Shown here: positions 42,651 to 53,472 of the stretch, piece after piece
Layout of the letters: each line of letters opens with the position of its first letter
Position numbering within the stretch: the first letter of the stretch is position 1
NCBI GenBank assembly: GCA_002812745.2
Contig: NCSJ02000218.1
Coordinates: forward strand, 1-64,000
Direction: 5' to 3'
Origin: Scytalidium lignicola
Lineage: Eukaryota; Ascomycota; Leotiomycetes
Length of the DNA stretch: 64,000 bases
Notes under the pieces: generated by a model
The model's input: only the letters and a program-made list of their open reading frames with translations
Database searches by the model: none
Told to the model about the DNA's origin: nothing
Translations under genes and position numbers: made by a program

Positions 42651-44435
42651 TTAAAGACTTGCTTTTCCCTGTGTCTCAAATGGAAGTAAAGCTACAAGAA
42701 GCCCTGCTACTATAAATAATGCACCGCTAGTATAAACCGGTGCCGAAGTCTCAAGATTGGCAAACATAGCAATGATTGGCTACGACAGAACGTTAGTATC
42801 ATTCATATCTGAAAATTAGAAGGAAAAAGAACTTACAGCCATAATCCCAAAAATTCTATTTGCTGTTGCTGTCAAAGCATTACCCGTCCCCCTATCCTTC
42901 GTCGGGAAGATTTCAGGCGTATATCCGTAAAGTACAGCATACATAATATTGCTGAAAAAATTGTAGGCGCAATTCCACCCCAGTAGCGCATTAGAAGTAA
43001 GCGCCGTAGTGGATGCGTAAAGGAACACACCAGTTAATGCTGTCGAAACAGCTAGTGTGCCCTTTCTCCCAAAACGAGGCAATTCTACCAAGGCTCCACC
43101 AATCATCGCACCGGGAACGCCAAGCACCGCAATTATGAGGGAGTTCCGGTATGTTAAGTAGGTGGATCCGTCGCCGAATTTAACGCCGCGAATAGATTGG
43201 AGATATGGGAGGAAGGCGTTGTAGAGGGGGTATCCAAGACCGATAAAGGCCCAGACACACATGATTAGGACTGTAGAGTAGGCGAGTTTCTTTGTGGCGA
43301 AGAGGGCGCGGACGTGGGTTAGGTTAAGCTTTTCGAGTTTGCGTTTCAGGGCTGCAGTGGCGTCGGTGCCCTGGGGGGTCTCACCGAGGGTCTCGCAGGC
43401 TTTGAGGTCTTCGATTGACACTGAGAGAGACGAGTTAGTGATTAAATATAGAGGTTTAGATTGAGCAGTTTGGAGGTTAGAGCACACAATTTGATGTTTT
43501 CCCATTTCTTCTAGCAACTTCGTGCACGATTGCAACGGCTTGTTCGTCGAGACCCTTGCCCATCAGGTACTTTGGAGATTCATATACCGTGAAGAATCCA
43601 AATCGGATGATGAATTCAATCAGAGATATTCCACCCATAGCAATCACAAAGTATCGCCAGCCCATGTTCTTTGATCTGGTGCATATTTCGTTCTCTTGAC
43701 ATGTCAGATTGCCGAGCAGAGGCCATGCGACCAGCGTAGCGATGACTTGGGCAATGGCCCAGTCGATTGAGAGAATAGTGAGCAGAAACTGATGCGTTCC
43801 GGGTAAGAATTCGAGGAAGACAGCTGAGTCTACGGGCAGATTGCCGCCGACGCCAAAGCTCCAGAGAGCAGCGAAGCATCCGATGGCAGCAAAGTTGGGA
43901 GATGAAGCGGCGATCATGCCGAAGACAGCTGTTACACCGAGTGTCAAGTTGAATGCCCAGCGTCGACCGAAGATATCACAGCCAAAACCCCAGAACATGG
44001 CACCTGCCAGGAGACCAATATTTTGTGCCAACGACAGTAGAGGCGGGCGCGATACGCTGAACTCGTTGGCGATAGGGGTAAGGATGAGGGAGGTGACGAT
44101 GGGCCACAGGTTGTCGTTGGCCCAGCCAAACCCGACGACGATGAAGAGTTGCCATTGGTACCATCCCATGCCAATGTCCTGGATCTGGGTTGAAAAAAGT
44201 CAGACAAAAAACCAAATAATACGCGTCAACATTTAAATCATAGCTATCTCACAGCACGGTTCAGCACTCGAGCCTTTGCTTCGTAGACAGGATCAATGGT
44301 TCCCTTGGGGATTGCGACAGCATCGTCCTGATACAGATACTCCAACCCCGCTTCGTCACTCTTGATATCTGCCTCTGCTCCCGTGCGGATGGCCTTGTTG
44401 ATTGAATCTGCATCTCTCGCTGTCGTATCTACCAT
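42651..44435 (-). CDS. MFS transporter, SV2/organic-acid type
   Basis: Four exons on the minus strand (44253-44435, 43488-44184, 42837-43420, 42651-42779) give 530 residues. After about 60 hydrophilic residues come twelve predicted helices. Motifs include WANDNLWPIVTSLILTP, GCDIFGRRWAFN (MFS loop 2-3 signature), GVGGNLPVDSAVFLEF and YTPEIFPTKDRGTGNAL, the pattern of SV2-like and aromatic/organic-acid permeases in fungi. It should be in the plasma membrane. It is convergent with the P450 and may import or export its substrate or product (inference). Introns are 68, 67 and 57 bp. Confidence 0.88.
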
Positions 44436-47400
44436 TTTGGCAATTGCTGCGTAGACCCGTATATCGGTGTATTTCTGTGTATTCTGTAAGAGAAGACGAG
44501 TTCTCCTCTGCTGTCGTTGATTGTGCGCATTCTCTTAAATAGGAAGGATCACCTGCAACTTTGTTTTGATTGCTAGCCACAGCGTTCACAGCAGGGATGA
44601 GTGCTTGCGATAGCAGCTTAAGGAATGGCGTCATCGGGGATTTCTGCGGGACGAAGCCACAACGGGAGACCCGACTTAGCCACTTATCCACCATTAATTT
44701 GTGTGGAGAAAGTACGTTAGTACAGTACAATATAATAAACTACGCTTGGAAGTGCTCATTCGTATAATTAGGATAATATAATATCACAGTATCGTAGTCT
44801 AGGAGAATAGAATTCGTTATCACATCAGTTTTTAGAGCGAGAATAATTGTAGCTCTGTTGATTTAAGAGTAAATCAGTGTGATCAGCTATTGTAGGTGCC
44901 AAGCAGATCAATCAAACCGGACGGAGGACGATCCGGAGACGCCGATGAGCGATTAACCCCCTTTAGGAATCTAGTATCTACAAGTGGAATTACCATGCAC
45001 ACCATCCAAGGATCTAGATCCTAAAGCTAGGGAGATCCCTTAAAACACAACAGAGCACACGCGACATCAGTGGCTTATCATGTGTTTTTTGTACGGTGTG
45101 TTATTTTCACTGTAATTTGTTCTCCTTCAGATATTGATCTACTCTACTTTTCTAAGCTCATAGCTTTGTCAATGAAATCTCGTATTTCTGTGCGATTTAA
45201 TTAATTTCGCCGGTGGTTCTCCGGTGTTTTGCCCTTGCCCTATGATCATAGCAATACTAATGCATTAGTCCTTCCGTTTTTTATTAAGCTTATTTTTGAA
45301 CTGAGTTTCTGTTGACTAGTTATGAAGCGTGATTTCAGTTTTAATTTGTTAATGCTCCAGAGAGAGACTAATTAGACTATAAAGTGTCTCCTATACCATT
45401 CCTTATATTATATCTGTGGATATGTGATTGCAGAGAAACCTGAGAGCTATGAATGAGTGGAGCCTAGCTTTGTGTGCTCTGTGCCTATTTCACAGCCTTA
45501 AGTCTCCACACAATNCCCCCCGCAATGCCATCTCCATGGAATAGTATATAGCCGAGTACTCTGCTTGCTCACTTCTGTGTCCTAAGCCTATTATACATTA
45601 CATTGACTATGAGGTAAACAAATCTGTAGTTCTGTAGCAGCTATAGAACATGACTTGCCGGCAGACTGTTGCTTAAATTTAGTATTCGAAAGTGTGGGGT
45701 ACCAGTACAGTACTGTTGAAATTTTCGGACGCCAGACGAAGACAAGCTTCTGTCAATGTCGAAAGTGAGAGTGTTAACTTAAGTTGAACTCCTAACTATG
45801 GCATTTGGATAACTAGCTGACTTCACTATTAACTAGCGATGTAGCTGATATTGTCATTTGTGTATTTGTGGTTTAATTAGTTGGTTGGGTTAGAACATAT
45901 CTGACCTCGGGAATGTTCACCTACCAATGATGTTTCAGGGCTGCTGTCTGTTATGTATAGATATTAATTTTTTTTTGCCGTACTAATTTCACACCCTAAA
46001 GTGAGACGAAACTAATGTTTATTTCTTCCTCATTTCTATTTTATGTATATTAGGCCCTTCAGTTGCTCTCGGAATTTATAACCATTTCAATAATCCCGAA
46101 TCTTCCCGGAGCGTGATTCAACACTAATAATAAGAAGATATATATAATAAAGAAATCTTATTCTCATAGTTATGATTTTTATATNAAAAAATCACAATCT
46201 TATTACTCTATACTAGCATCTATATAATATAACAGGGAACTCTAGTCCTTGTGGCTTGGGTCTCTGTCTGTACCGGGAAGCCCAATCCCACTACCCCACA
46301 CTGTACGTTCAAAAATAGCCATAGCCTAGGAACTACACAACGACTCAATTCTTCCCTCCAACCATTTGTCTGTAGGTTTGCAGTTCCGTTACCGTTTGAG
46401 TTCAACTCTTGTAAGCCATCCAGATCATTCCCCACCTACCGCCGTACATTCTACGATACATCTTAACAATACTCTCACAATAGTTCAAATAAGTGACAAC
46501 TACCTTGTTCATTAGATTAGAATTACACTTATTGTTTATATTTCTAACGTAATATACACAAAATTAAGAAGGTATTAAATTAGTACTTAGTTTAAATCCT
46601 CATAACGACAGATCATCAGACTCTCTAGAGAAACCTTTAAACATCAACACTACTGACAGAATTTGAGTAAGACGTCAATAACCCTTAATCATCGGTTTAA
46701 ATACGAAGCCCAACTGTAAGCTCTTCATCGGTTGCGTCCAAAATATCTTACTTTGACCCTCTTTAGTCCATAGTATCCCGCACCTCTGACCTGACATGAC
46801 AATGTTGAATATAATCACGCTTTTCTGGCACGCCTGGCAAAACTCACAGCCAGTCTGTGCTGATAGTTTTAAGTTTGAGAAGCTCTTATGATATTGATCT
46901 GGTTTAGCCCTTTCTGCTTCTCCACGCTTATAAGAATGATACCAAGATTGGACTCATTCTGACATCTGAGACAGAACATCTTACTGGTGATTGAAGTTAG
47001 CGTTCGTAATTGAAGATCTTGGGATGGCTGTGTTTGTAAATTTTTGATATAGCAAGATACCGCACGTTCATTGTCTTCAATGACTTACTTAGCAATAATC
47101 GTTCTACCTTGCTAGATTATCATGAAGAGTTTGATATGCCCTCGCTAATGAAGACGGCTTGTTTTCTAGATTCAAATATTCGCTGATAGATAGCTGTATA
47201 AATTTTAGGTTTTTATACAACTTAGAGGCGGTGGTTGTTTTATGCACGTGTCTCACCAGTCCCCCAATGGCGCCAAGTATAGAATAGACCCACATAATAA
47301 AAGAGGGGGAAAGTCTTGGAATCACGTGCGGGCCGTTGGGTCACTTTAAAAAGTTGGGCAGAAAGACGGGTGAACTTTTGAAGATCAAAAAAAACAACTA

Positions 47401-47496
47401 GTTCTCACAGCCATAATCATTCATTTCCCCATCCACTCACTTGAAAGCCTCCAACAGCCAAATTCAACATCAGTCGATTATCCTATATCGATCAAC
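44436..47496. other. long intergenic region
   Basis: About 3 kb without a supported gene. A short palindrome CCGGACGGAGGACGATCCGG lies near 44917-44936. Ns at 45515 and 46185 flank C and A runs. Most is AT-rich with no repeat partner found in this window. The last 150 bp are the promoter of the DM9 gene and contain a CAACTAGTTCTCACAG stretch. Confidence 0.45.
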
Positions 47497-48995
47497 ATGG
47501 GATTCCGTGGAAAATGGCAACCTCATTTTGTGCAGTACAACATTGGTGATGCTGTGGAGTACGAAGGTTACTCTGTCTAGTCCCTAGGTTCAGTAATAAA
47601 CATCCCGTTAACCTTTCATAGGCCAGTTTTATGAGATTATCCAACCTCACGCCTCTCAGGCATGTGAACAGCGACTTTAAGCATTTCTTGGACTAATGTA
47701 TACTTTACAGTCTGGTTGGGAACCACCTAGGACCCCCGCACTTTGGCAAGGCGTTGACGCATCCCGCTACCGAGACGTCCAGACTGAGAACGCACCCCCA
47801 GTCCATGAGCATCATCAACCAGTGCCGAATGGTAAGCACCGTGCTATACGCTCTATCATTCTGCGCAATATCTTATATTGGCAATAGGGGATGGCTTCGC
47901 GGCTAACCACGAAGGCGGTTACACCGTGCCAGGCGGCCAGGACGTACCTCACGAGGATACTAAAAAGCACTGGTATGATGTGGGGGATGACAAGAAAAAG
48001 GAAATACTAGTCTGTTAACAGCATTTGCCCTTTCAAATCTCGCAAAGCTTTCTAACTACCACATTAGATGGGCGGTGGACTGGCGCTTGGCCTTGGCCTC
48101 CTTGGTGGTGGTGTCTATCTTGCCCACGAGAAGCATGAGAAGAAGGAAGAGAAGGAAGTAAGTGGCCTTGCTGCATATCGTGATCTTGCTCTGACTACCT
48201 GTATTTGCAGCGCGAGGCTCAAGCTTGGGAGCTCCAGAACTGGGTCTTGAACGCACACAAGCACACCGAAGAATTCTTTCGCCGTGGTCCCCAAAGTCCT
48301 TTGACTTGGATCCTAAACGATGCTTTTGCAAGTAATCCACACCTATTGAGCAATGCCATCAGGGGTGGCGAAGAAAACGGTGAGCCGTGGTATATCTGCC
48401 GAGCTCCATACAACGTACGCTTTCCCCACTCCATTACTTTAAACAAACTCTAATTGCCTATCTTAGGGGAGTCTTCGTAAGTATGAACCTCTCAAACTTC
48501 CCAATAGCCAATACGGCTAATGCATGAGACAGAGATTGGCAAATGCCGACTTGAACCAGGCAACGAATATGGGTTCATTGGATATGGCCGCGATGCTATT
48601 TCGGTTTGGGACTTCAATATCTTTTAAAATTTGCTATCTGCATATTAACAGATAAACAGGTCAAAAGATTTGAGGTCCTCATTGGTGATCNAAAAAGTCG
48701 TCCACTGGGTCAAAGCTCACAAAACCTTCAATCCATCTTCAATCCAACACGAAGCTTTCGTTGGCGGCTATGATAGTGATAAATCCGACCTCTATGTCGC
48801 TCGGGTTTCTTATAAAGGTGCTATCCATCCAGGAAAGTGTGGTGAAGGGATAAAGAGTGCCTACTTTTGTTATGGTGACGATGAAAAGTCAAATGATGTA
48901 AGTTGTAATCATTCCTATTATAGGTTTAAACATTCATCTTACATTACAACAATTAGGAATATGAAGTCCTTTGTATTGCGAATCGTGACCATTAG
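47497..48995 (+). CDS. chitin-binding (CBM5/12-like) plus DM9/DUF3421 protein
   Basis: Ten exons (47497-47566, 47622-47659, 47711-47831, 47888-48009, 48068-48157, 48211-48414, 48467-48476, 48533-48603, 48660-48897, 48957-48995) close as 333 residues if the N at 48691 is not a real base. The N terminus GKWQPHFVQYNIGDAVEYEG and SGWEPPRTPALW match carbohydrate-binding modules 5/12, which bind chitin by surface tryptophans. A glycine-rich turn GGGLALGLGLLGGG lies mid-protein. The C-terminal third has two DM9 repeats, GEPWYICRAPYNGSLQIGK and SDLYVARVSYKGAIHPGK, closing in YEVLC. DM9 proteins act as mannose-binding lectins in animals. No signal peptide is seen. Exon 7 is 10 bp; intron 2 has a GC donor; donor 4 (GTCTGT) is weak. 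Confidence 0.8.
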
Positions 48996-49237
48996 GTTAT
49001 TTTCACAATAACACTTGAGTTAAACTAGAATGAATTAGATGGTAATTCTATTAGATGCAATGAGATCTAGATGAAGTATTCTACTACAGAAAATTGCTAT
49101 TCATATTTCAGGCAATGTACTCATGTAGAGTGATAAAAGTAAAATATTAGACGTTATTGCCTTATAATATTCTACAGATCAACTCATTACTCTTTTCTGC
49201 TCTATTTTGTGTAATATGCTATGTACAGCGCCAACAA
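48996..49237. other. convergent 3' flanks
   Basis: AT-rich spacer between the DM9 gene and the flavin monooxygenase. Nothing recognised. Confidence 0.4.
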
Positions 49238-51417
49238 TTAATTGAAGTATTCCTTGACCTTCTCAAGATTGGCCGATAACTCCGTGACGTTTGCAGCGAC
49301 TGAATGAACGAAAAAGTCAGGTCTTATCAAAGCATATTTTGTAGAACGGTCAAAGCGACCCTCAATGGCTCTCTGCTGATACCCTCTAATAGGAGAAATG
49401 CCTTCTTTTAACAACTCTTCGGTGCTACATGGGTAGTAGATATCTTGTTCTTTATGTCTAATAGATGAAGAAGCGTCAGAGAAACCGTTCAGACTGTAGA
49501 ATGTTACATCATTCATCGTGAGGATGTGTTCTGGTAGGTTGATAGCTCTTAATATTTCTTCAATTACTTTCGAGTCTGCATCTTTCTCTTGCCTTACGAA
49601 AACCAACAATGCAAGGTGGGTTAGATCTCGGAGGAATACCGAGTCAGATAGTTTTGGTTCTTCTCCATGTTTTCGGATCAATATCTGTGCAATCTTGCGA
49701 CCGCCCCCTGATTGCTCCAAAAAGAATCCATCAGGGCATGTGTTAGAGTTGTATATCAGCTTGTCGCGGAATGCCCGACGTGTTCTGAAATGTGCGATAC
49801 TGGGAAACCACCACAATACACGCATACACATTCGATAAAACAGGCCGCTAAAGTAGGATCGTTGATTTACAATACTACCGTTCAATTTTGTTGCTTGGGT
49901 CGCAGAATTCCAAGCATGACGGCGCTCTTGACTCCATCCTCTGAGAATCTTCTCTTGTAGTTGAGGTGAGATCTTCATATTCGACATCATAGCCAGTCTC
50001 CAGCTTAGTGCTTGTGCGTCTCGAATACCGGTCGCAATACCTTGGCCGCCGAATGGTGGAAAGACGTGAGCAGCATCTCCAATCAGCATTGTTTTACCAG
50101 AGTACCATCGATTTACGACCTTCGTGGCAAATCTATTTTAAACAGTCAATAAATGGCACCTCTAGGCGGGAGTGAAATAGCTGATTACGTGAATGGTCTG
50201 CAACGGATAACCTTGATGCATTCTCTAGGAAACTCAATGATGGAGTTCTTGAGCTTTCTTGAAAACGTAGAGCCTGGTATGCTCGTCCAGGGTCCAAATT
50301 GCTTCCAAAAATCGCATTCAACATCTTTGAGGGTATCGTCAGGCTCAACTGAATATTCATGCCTAAAACAAGGAACAAGTTAGCATTAATATTAAGTAGA
50401 GAGGTTCTGGAACATACCTCCAGAATCCAGAACCTGAGGGTCCAAATCTTCCACTCACTGCTGGCCGTTTCGAATCGTTACAGAAACTGTGTAATCTTAG
50501 TCACACAATTTGCAATGTTAATAAAAAACAAATCTTACTGGAATCCGCTGGGCCAGAATATGTCGTGTACTTGCTCTGGCGTGTACCCTAATTGCCATAG
50601 AGGAAATTTAGGATGTGATTTTGGGGTTGGTGTGGTGATATGAAGGTTTGCGGCGACCCAAGTCCCAACATAGGGGTAGACACTCTCTTCCTGTCTAATT
50701 CCTTCAGGCTCTAAGAACCTCTTCCTTACAACGCCTCGTTTACCGTCGGCGCCAACAAGCCATGTAGTACGAATGGAATATTTTGTACCGTCCTGTGTCA
50801 TGTACTCAATAATTGTGCAGTCGCCTTTCTGCTCCCTCGCTATCACTTCGCAACCGCTTCGAAGCTCGCATGTAGACAGGTCTTTTAGGAGGTTCCTGAT
50901 CTCTCTTTCTGTAATTGAAACGATTAGATATTTTGATCATGAAGTAACACTGCGAGATTGAACGAACCGTAATTTGGCTGAAATTGGGTAATGTTGTTTG
51001 AGACTGATTGTTCTGCCCAGTCGACGGTGATGTCAAAGTTCATAAAAGTAGATTGTCTAAAGTTCCCTCGATGAAAGTGAAGGACTCCGATATCTGCAAA
51101 TATTTCTGTCAATAAATTGTGATAAGTTCCCAAATTATGTGTAGATACCTTTGCCAATTCTCTTTGTCAGGCCTTCGCCAATGCCTATTTGATAGGAGAT
51201 GCGGACGGCATCCCCATTCACGACGATGCCCCGTGGATCTTCACAGACCTCAATCTCTTTCTCTAGAATTATGGTCTTGCACAGATTATTGTTAGCGCAA
51301 AATTGAACATAGGATCGCAGAAACCGACAGTACCTTGATATTCATGCGACCAAGGAGGGCTCCTAGCGCAAGGCCACTTGGTCCACCTCCAACAATGAGC
51401 ACTGTTGTTTCTTCCAT
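49238..51417 (-). CDS. class A flavin monooxygenase (phenol hydroxylase / MhpA-like)
   Basis: Seven exons on the minus strand (51334-51417, 51149-51275, 50968-51093, 50539-50908, 50418-50486, 50189-50362, 49238-50132) sum to 614 residues. The N-terminal FAD motif is VLIVGGGPSGLALGALLG; the second FAD block is MLIGDAAHVFPPFGGQGIAT, and the NADPH/FAD region TTWLVGADGKRGVVRK holds a DG motif. The C-terminal thioredoxin-like extension to YALIRPDFFVHSVA is typical of phenol 2-monooxygenase and 3-(3-hydroxyphenyl)propionate hydroxylase relatives. Such enzymes add a hydroxyl group ortho to a phenolic hydroxyl, giving catechols. It lies directly before an extradiol dioxygenase on the same strand, the classical order of action. 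Donor 3 is GTTCGT, unusual. Two CGG-N10-CCG sites lie upstream. Confidence 0.9.
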
Positions 51418-51573
51418 ATTGTTAATATACTGCATTTTTATTTTATCCAGATTATTCCAGCGAAGAATAGAAAGAGCGAATTGGTGCATGACCCAATATA
51501 AATTCTGCCAAAAATATTCTAGTAGCCTTAGAATTGACACAAATAATAAAATTGAATGACCTTTAGTGTTTAT

Positions 51574-51589
51574 CGGAATGTTATCTCCG
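51574..51589. promoter_or_regulatory. CGG-N10-CCG candidate operator 1
   Basis: CGGAATGTTATCTCCG, 157-172 bp upstream of the flavin monooxygenase ATG. The spacing suits a Put3-type Zn2Cys6 dimer. Confidence 0.6.
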
Positions 51590-51717
51590 TACATACATGA
51601 CCGAGATGCTATTAGCTATAAGGTTTTCTCGATATAGTGTCTATTATCTGTCTTTTGGGCATTGTTGGGGCGATAATTCTAAGATACGATTTTACTGTAG
51701 CCTAGGGGACACAACTT

Positions 51718-51733
51718 CGGATATAACATTCCG
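51718..51733. promoter_or_regulatory. CGG-N10-CCG candidate operator 2
   Basis: CGGATATAACATTCCG, about 300 bp upstream of the flavin monooxygenase ATG. Confidence 0.6.
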
Positions 51734-51841
51734 ATAGCAAAGCTGCCAATACTCCAGTTCTAGCTCTCGAATTATTCAAGCTCGAATGTGCGTATAATCA
51801 AGCTAGTCAAGATATTTTATTTACAATCTAGTATTTTTGAT

Positions 51842-52931
51842 TTAAGCTACACCTGCTTCTGGTCTCACCGGCCCCCAAATGTACATTGATGCCGCACCTT
51901 CGCTCTTCCATCTGCCTGTTGGATTGTCAATATTTACCAAATCTCCATCCGCGTAATGTTCGATTGCAAAGCCACTAGGATCCTTCCAGTAATCGAAAAT
52001 CTGGGAGCCTAGAATATGTCTTCCAACGCCCCAGATGGGTGTATACAACTTGCTAAGAAGATATTCGTGCCCAAGAAGCTGCGTATCAAAATCCTCCACT
52101 TCAAAGGAGCAATGATGCATTCGATGCTTGTCTTGGAAACCCGAAGGTGCACGAGATAGAAAGAGAGTGTGGTGGTCGCTGTACTCCTTTCCATGGTCCA
52201 AATGCATGAATGTCAGCGAATCAACTTCCGTGCCGTCTCTTTCTTCCCAGAGAATGTCCGAAGGCACGAAGTTGAAATATTGAGTGTAAAACGCTACATC
52301 CTCATCAAACATGCTTGTTATGTAGCCATAATGGCCTAGCTTATGGACCATTGCAGGGCCTAGTTTGAATCGCTGAAATTCACCTGTTTCAAGAATCAGC
52401 ATTAGGCCGTATATATTAATATTCTCTCAAAGACTAAGACTCACCTTTTCTAAATTTTTCTAATGCAGTATTGTAAGGCCCCCTATGTACCTCTGTAGCG
52501 GATACAACCTTTTCTGGCGCTGGACGCTCTTCCACACCCCATATAACATGAATCTTGGTCCCTGATGGAGATGATATTGTCACAATCCTGCCGCCACCTG
52601 GCCCATCATAAGGAATAACCGAAGATGCACCCTCAAGTTTTGATGCTTTTATTAAATCATCCTCTGTCTCGGCGATGTATGCAGCACCGTCAAAATGCTT
52701 TTCTTTATCATTGCTCTTGCGTGAGACGTATGCACACATATCCTTCCCATATCCACGGTAGTATACGGTGTCTTGCTCACGCCCGGCTTCCACGAATCCG
52801 AAGTCCTTGGCAAACTGATTGAATTTATTCAGGTCGGGATGAGAAGCATAGACGTGACTTAGACGGTTCAGTTGAATCTTCTCTGGAGAGTTAACTATAG
52901 GTTGAATGCGACCAGGCGTTATTTTCAACAT
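51842..52931 (-). CDS. two-domain extradiol (type I) ring-cleavage dioxygenase
   Basis: Two exons on the minus strand (52445-52931, 51842-52383) joined across a 61-bp intron give 342 residues. Two vicinal-oxygen-chelate domains are visible. The N-terminal one (about 22-135) includes LSHVYASHPDLNKFNQFAKD and lacks metal ligands. The C-terminal one has H180 (KLGHYGY), H252 or H253 (RMHHCSFEV) and E304 (FAIEHY) as the 2-His-1-carboxylate iron site, plus H285 in GRHILG and Y294 in FDYWKDPSG, close to the extradiol signature. These enzymes open catechols next to the diol (meta cleavage). The best general match is to 2,3-dihydroxy-cumate or catechol 2,3-dioxygenase families. Fungi rarely use this route. 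It shares a promoter with the BVMO. Confidence 0.88.
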
Positions 52932-53168
52932 ATTGCACTGTTGAGGTCGACGAGGAGATATCACTGTGACAGAAATGAATTGTCGGTTTATGGTGATATA
53001 GATAGATAGTAAATGATAATATTTACTGAGCTCTCGGGACCGGAAATATCTAGTATCTCTTTCGCGTATTACTACTACAGTATATCTTGCCGCTAAGAAG
53101 TGCTTCCCTTGATTTGTGGGACTCCGGCTCCACAAGAATCTGGGGTGCATCTAACTTCCCACATCCAT

Positions 53169-53184
53169 CGGAAACGCAGTACCG
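53169..53184. promoter_or_regulatory. CGG-N10-CCG candidate operator 3 (7-bp arms)
   Basis: CGGAAACGCAGTACCG within the longer perfect inverted repeat CCATCGG (53165-53171) and CCGATGG (53182-53188). This is the strongest palindrome of the set. Confidence 0.7.
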
Positions 53185-53303
53185 ATGGTTGCTGGGATAC
53201 ACTATTCAAGATGATCTTTTGCGGTGGCAAAATTGATAGCTTGAAGATTGGATGCTCCTCAAACTAAGTCAATACAAGACTTAAAACGTGGAGTAGATTT
53301 TCT

Positions 53304-53319
53304 CGGCTCCATCTATCCG
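53304..53319. promoter_or_regulatory. CGG-N10-CCG candidate operator 4
   Basis: CGGCTCCATCTATCCG, 154-169 bp upstream of the BVMO ATG. Confidence 0.6.
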
Positions 53320-53472
53320 CTACGATTCAGACATGTATACTGGCATTCGTATTTTGCTCTTCTATATCTTATTAAATAATGCCCATTTTTAATACTCTTC
53401 TTCCTCAATGCTACTTTAGTTTAAACTATTAACTTTGAATTGTTTCTAATCCCAGAATATTCCTTGATCACC

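Larger units (their letters stand above)
51418..51841 (-). promoter_or_regulatory. promoter region of the flavin monooxygenase gene
   Basis: 424 bp between the monooxygenase start and the stop of the dioxygenase on the same strand. It carries two CGG-N10-CCG palindromes (51574-51589 and 51718-51733), listed separately. Confidence 0.55.
52932..53472. promoter_or_regulatory. divergent promoter, extradiol dioxygenase / BVMO
   Basis: 541 bp between opposing start codons. It holds two CGG-N10-CCG palindromes (53169-53184 and 53304-53319). Shared control of both genes is inferred. Confidence 0.6.

Noticed and set aside
44917..44936. CCGGACGGAGGACGATCCGG palindrome upstream of the MFS gene
   Set aside because: Spacing between CGG and CCG is 12 or 8, not 10, so it was not counted in the regulon.
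46220..46466. Opposed 71-codon frames in the 3-kb spacer
   Set aside because: No homology or splice signals; symmetrical frames on both strands suggest chance.
47104..47325. 73-codon minus-strand frame before the DM9 gene
   Set aside because: No motif, and it overlaps the likely promoter of the DM9 gene.
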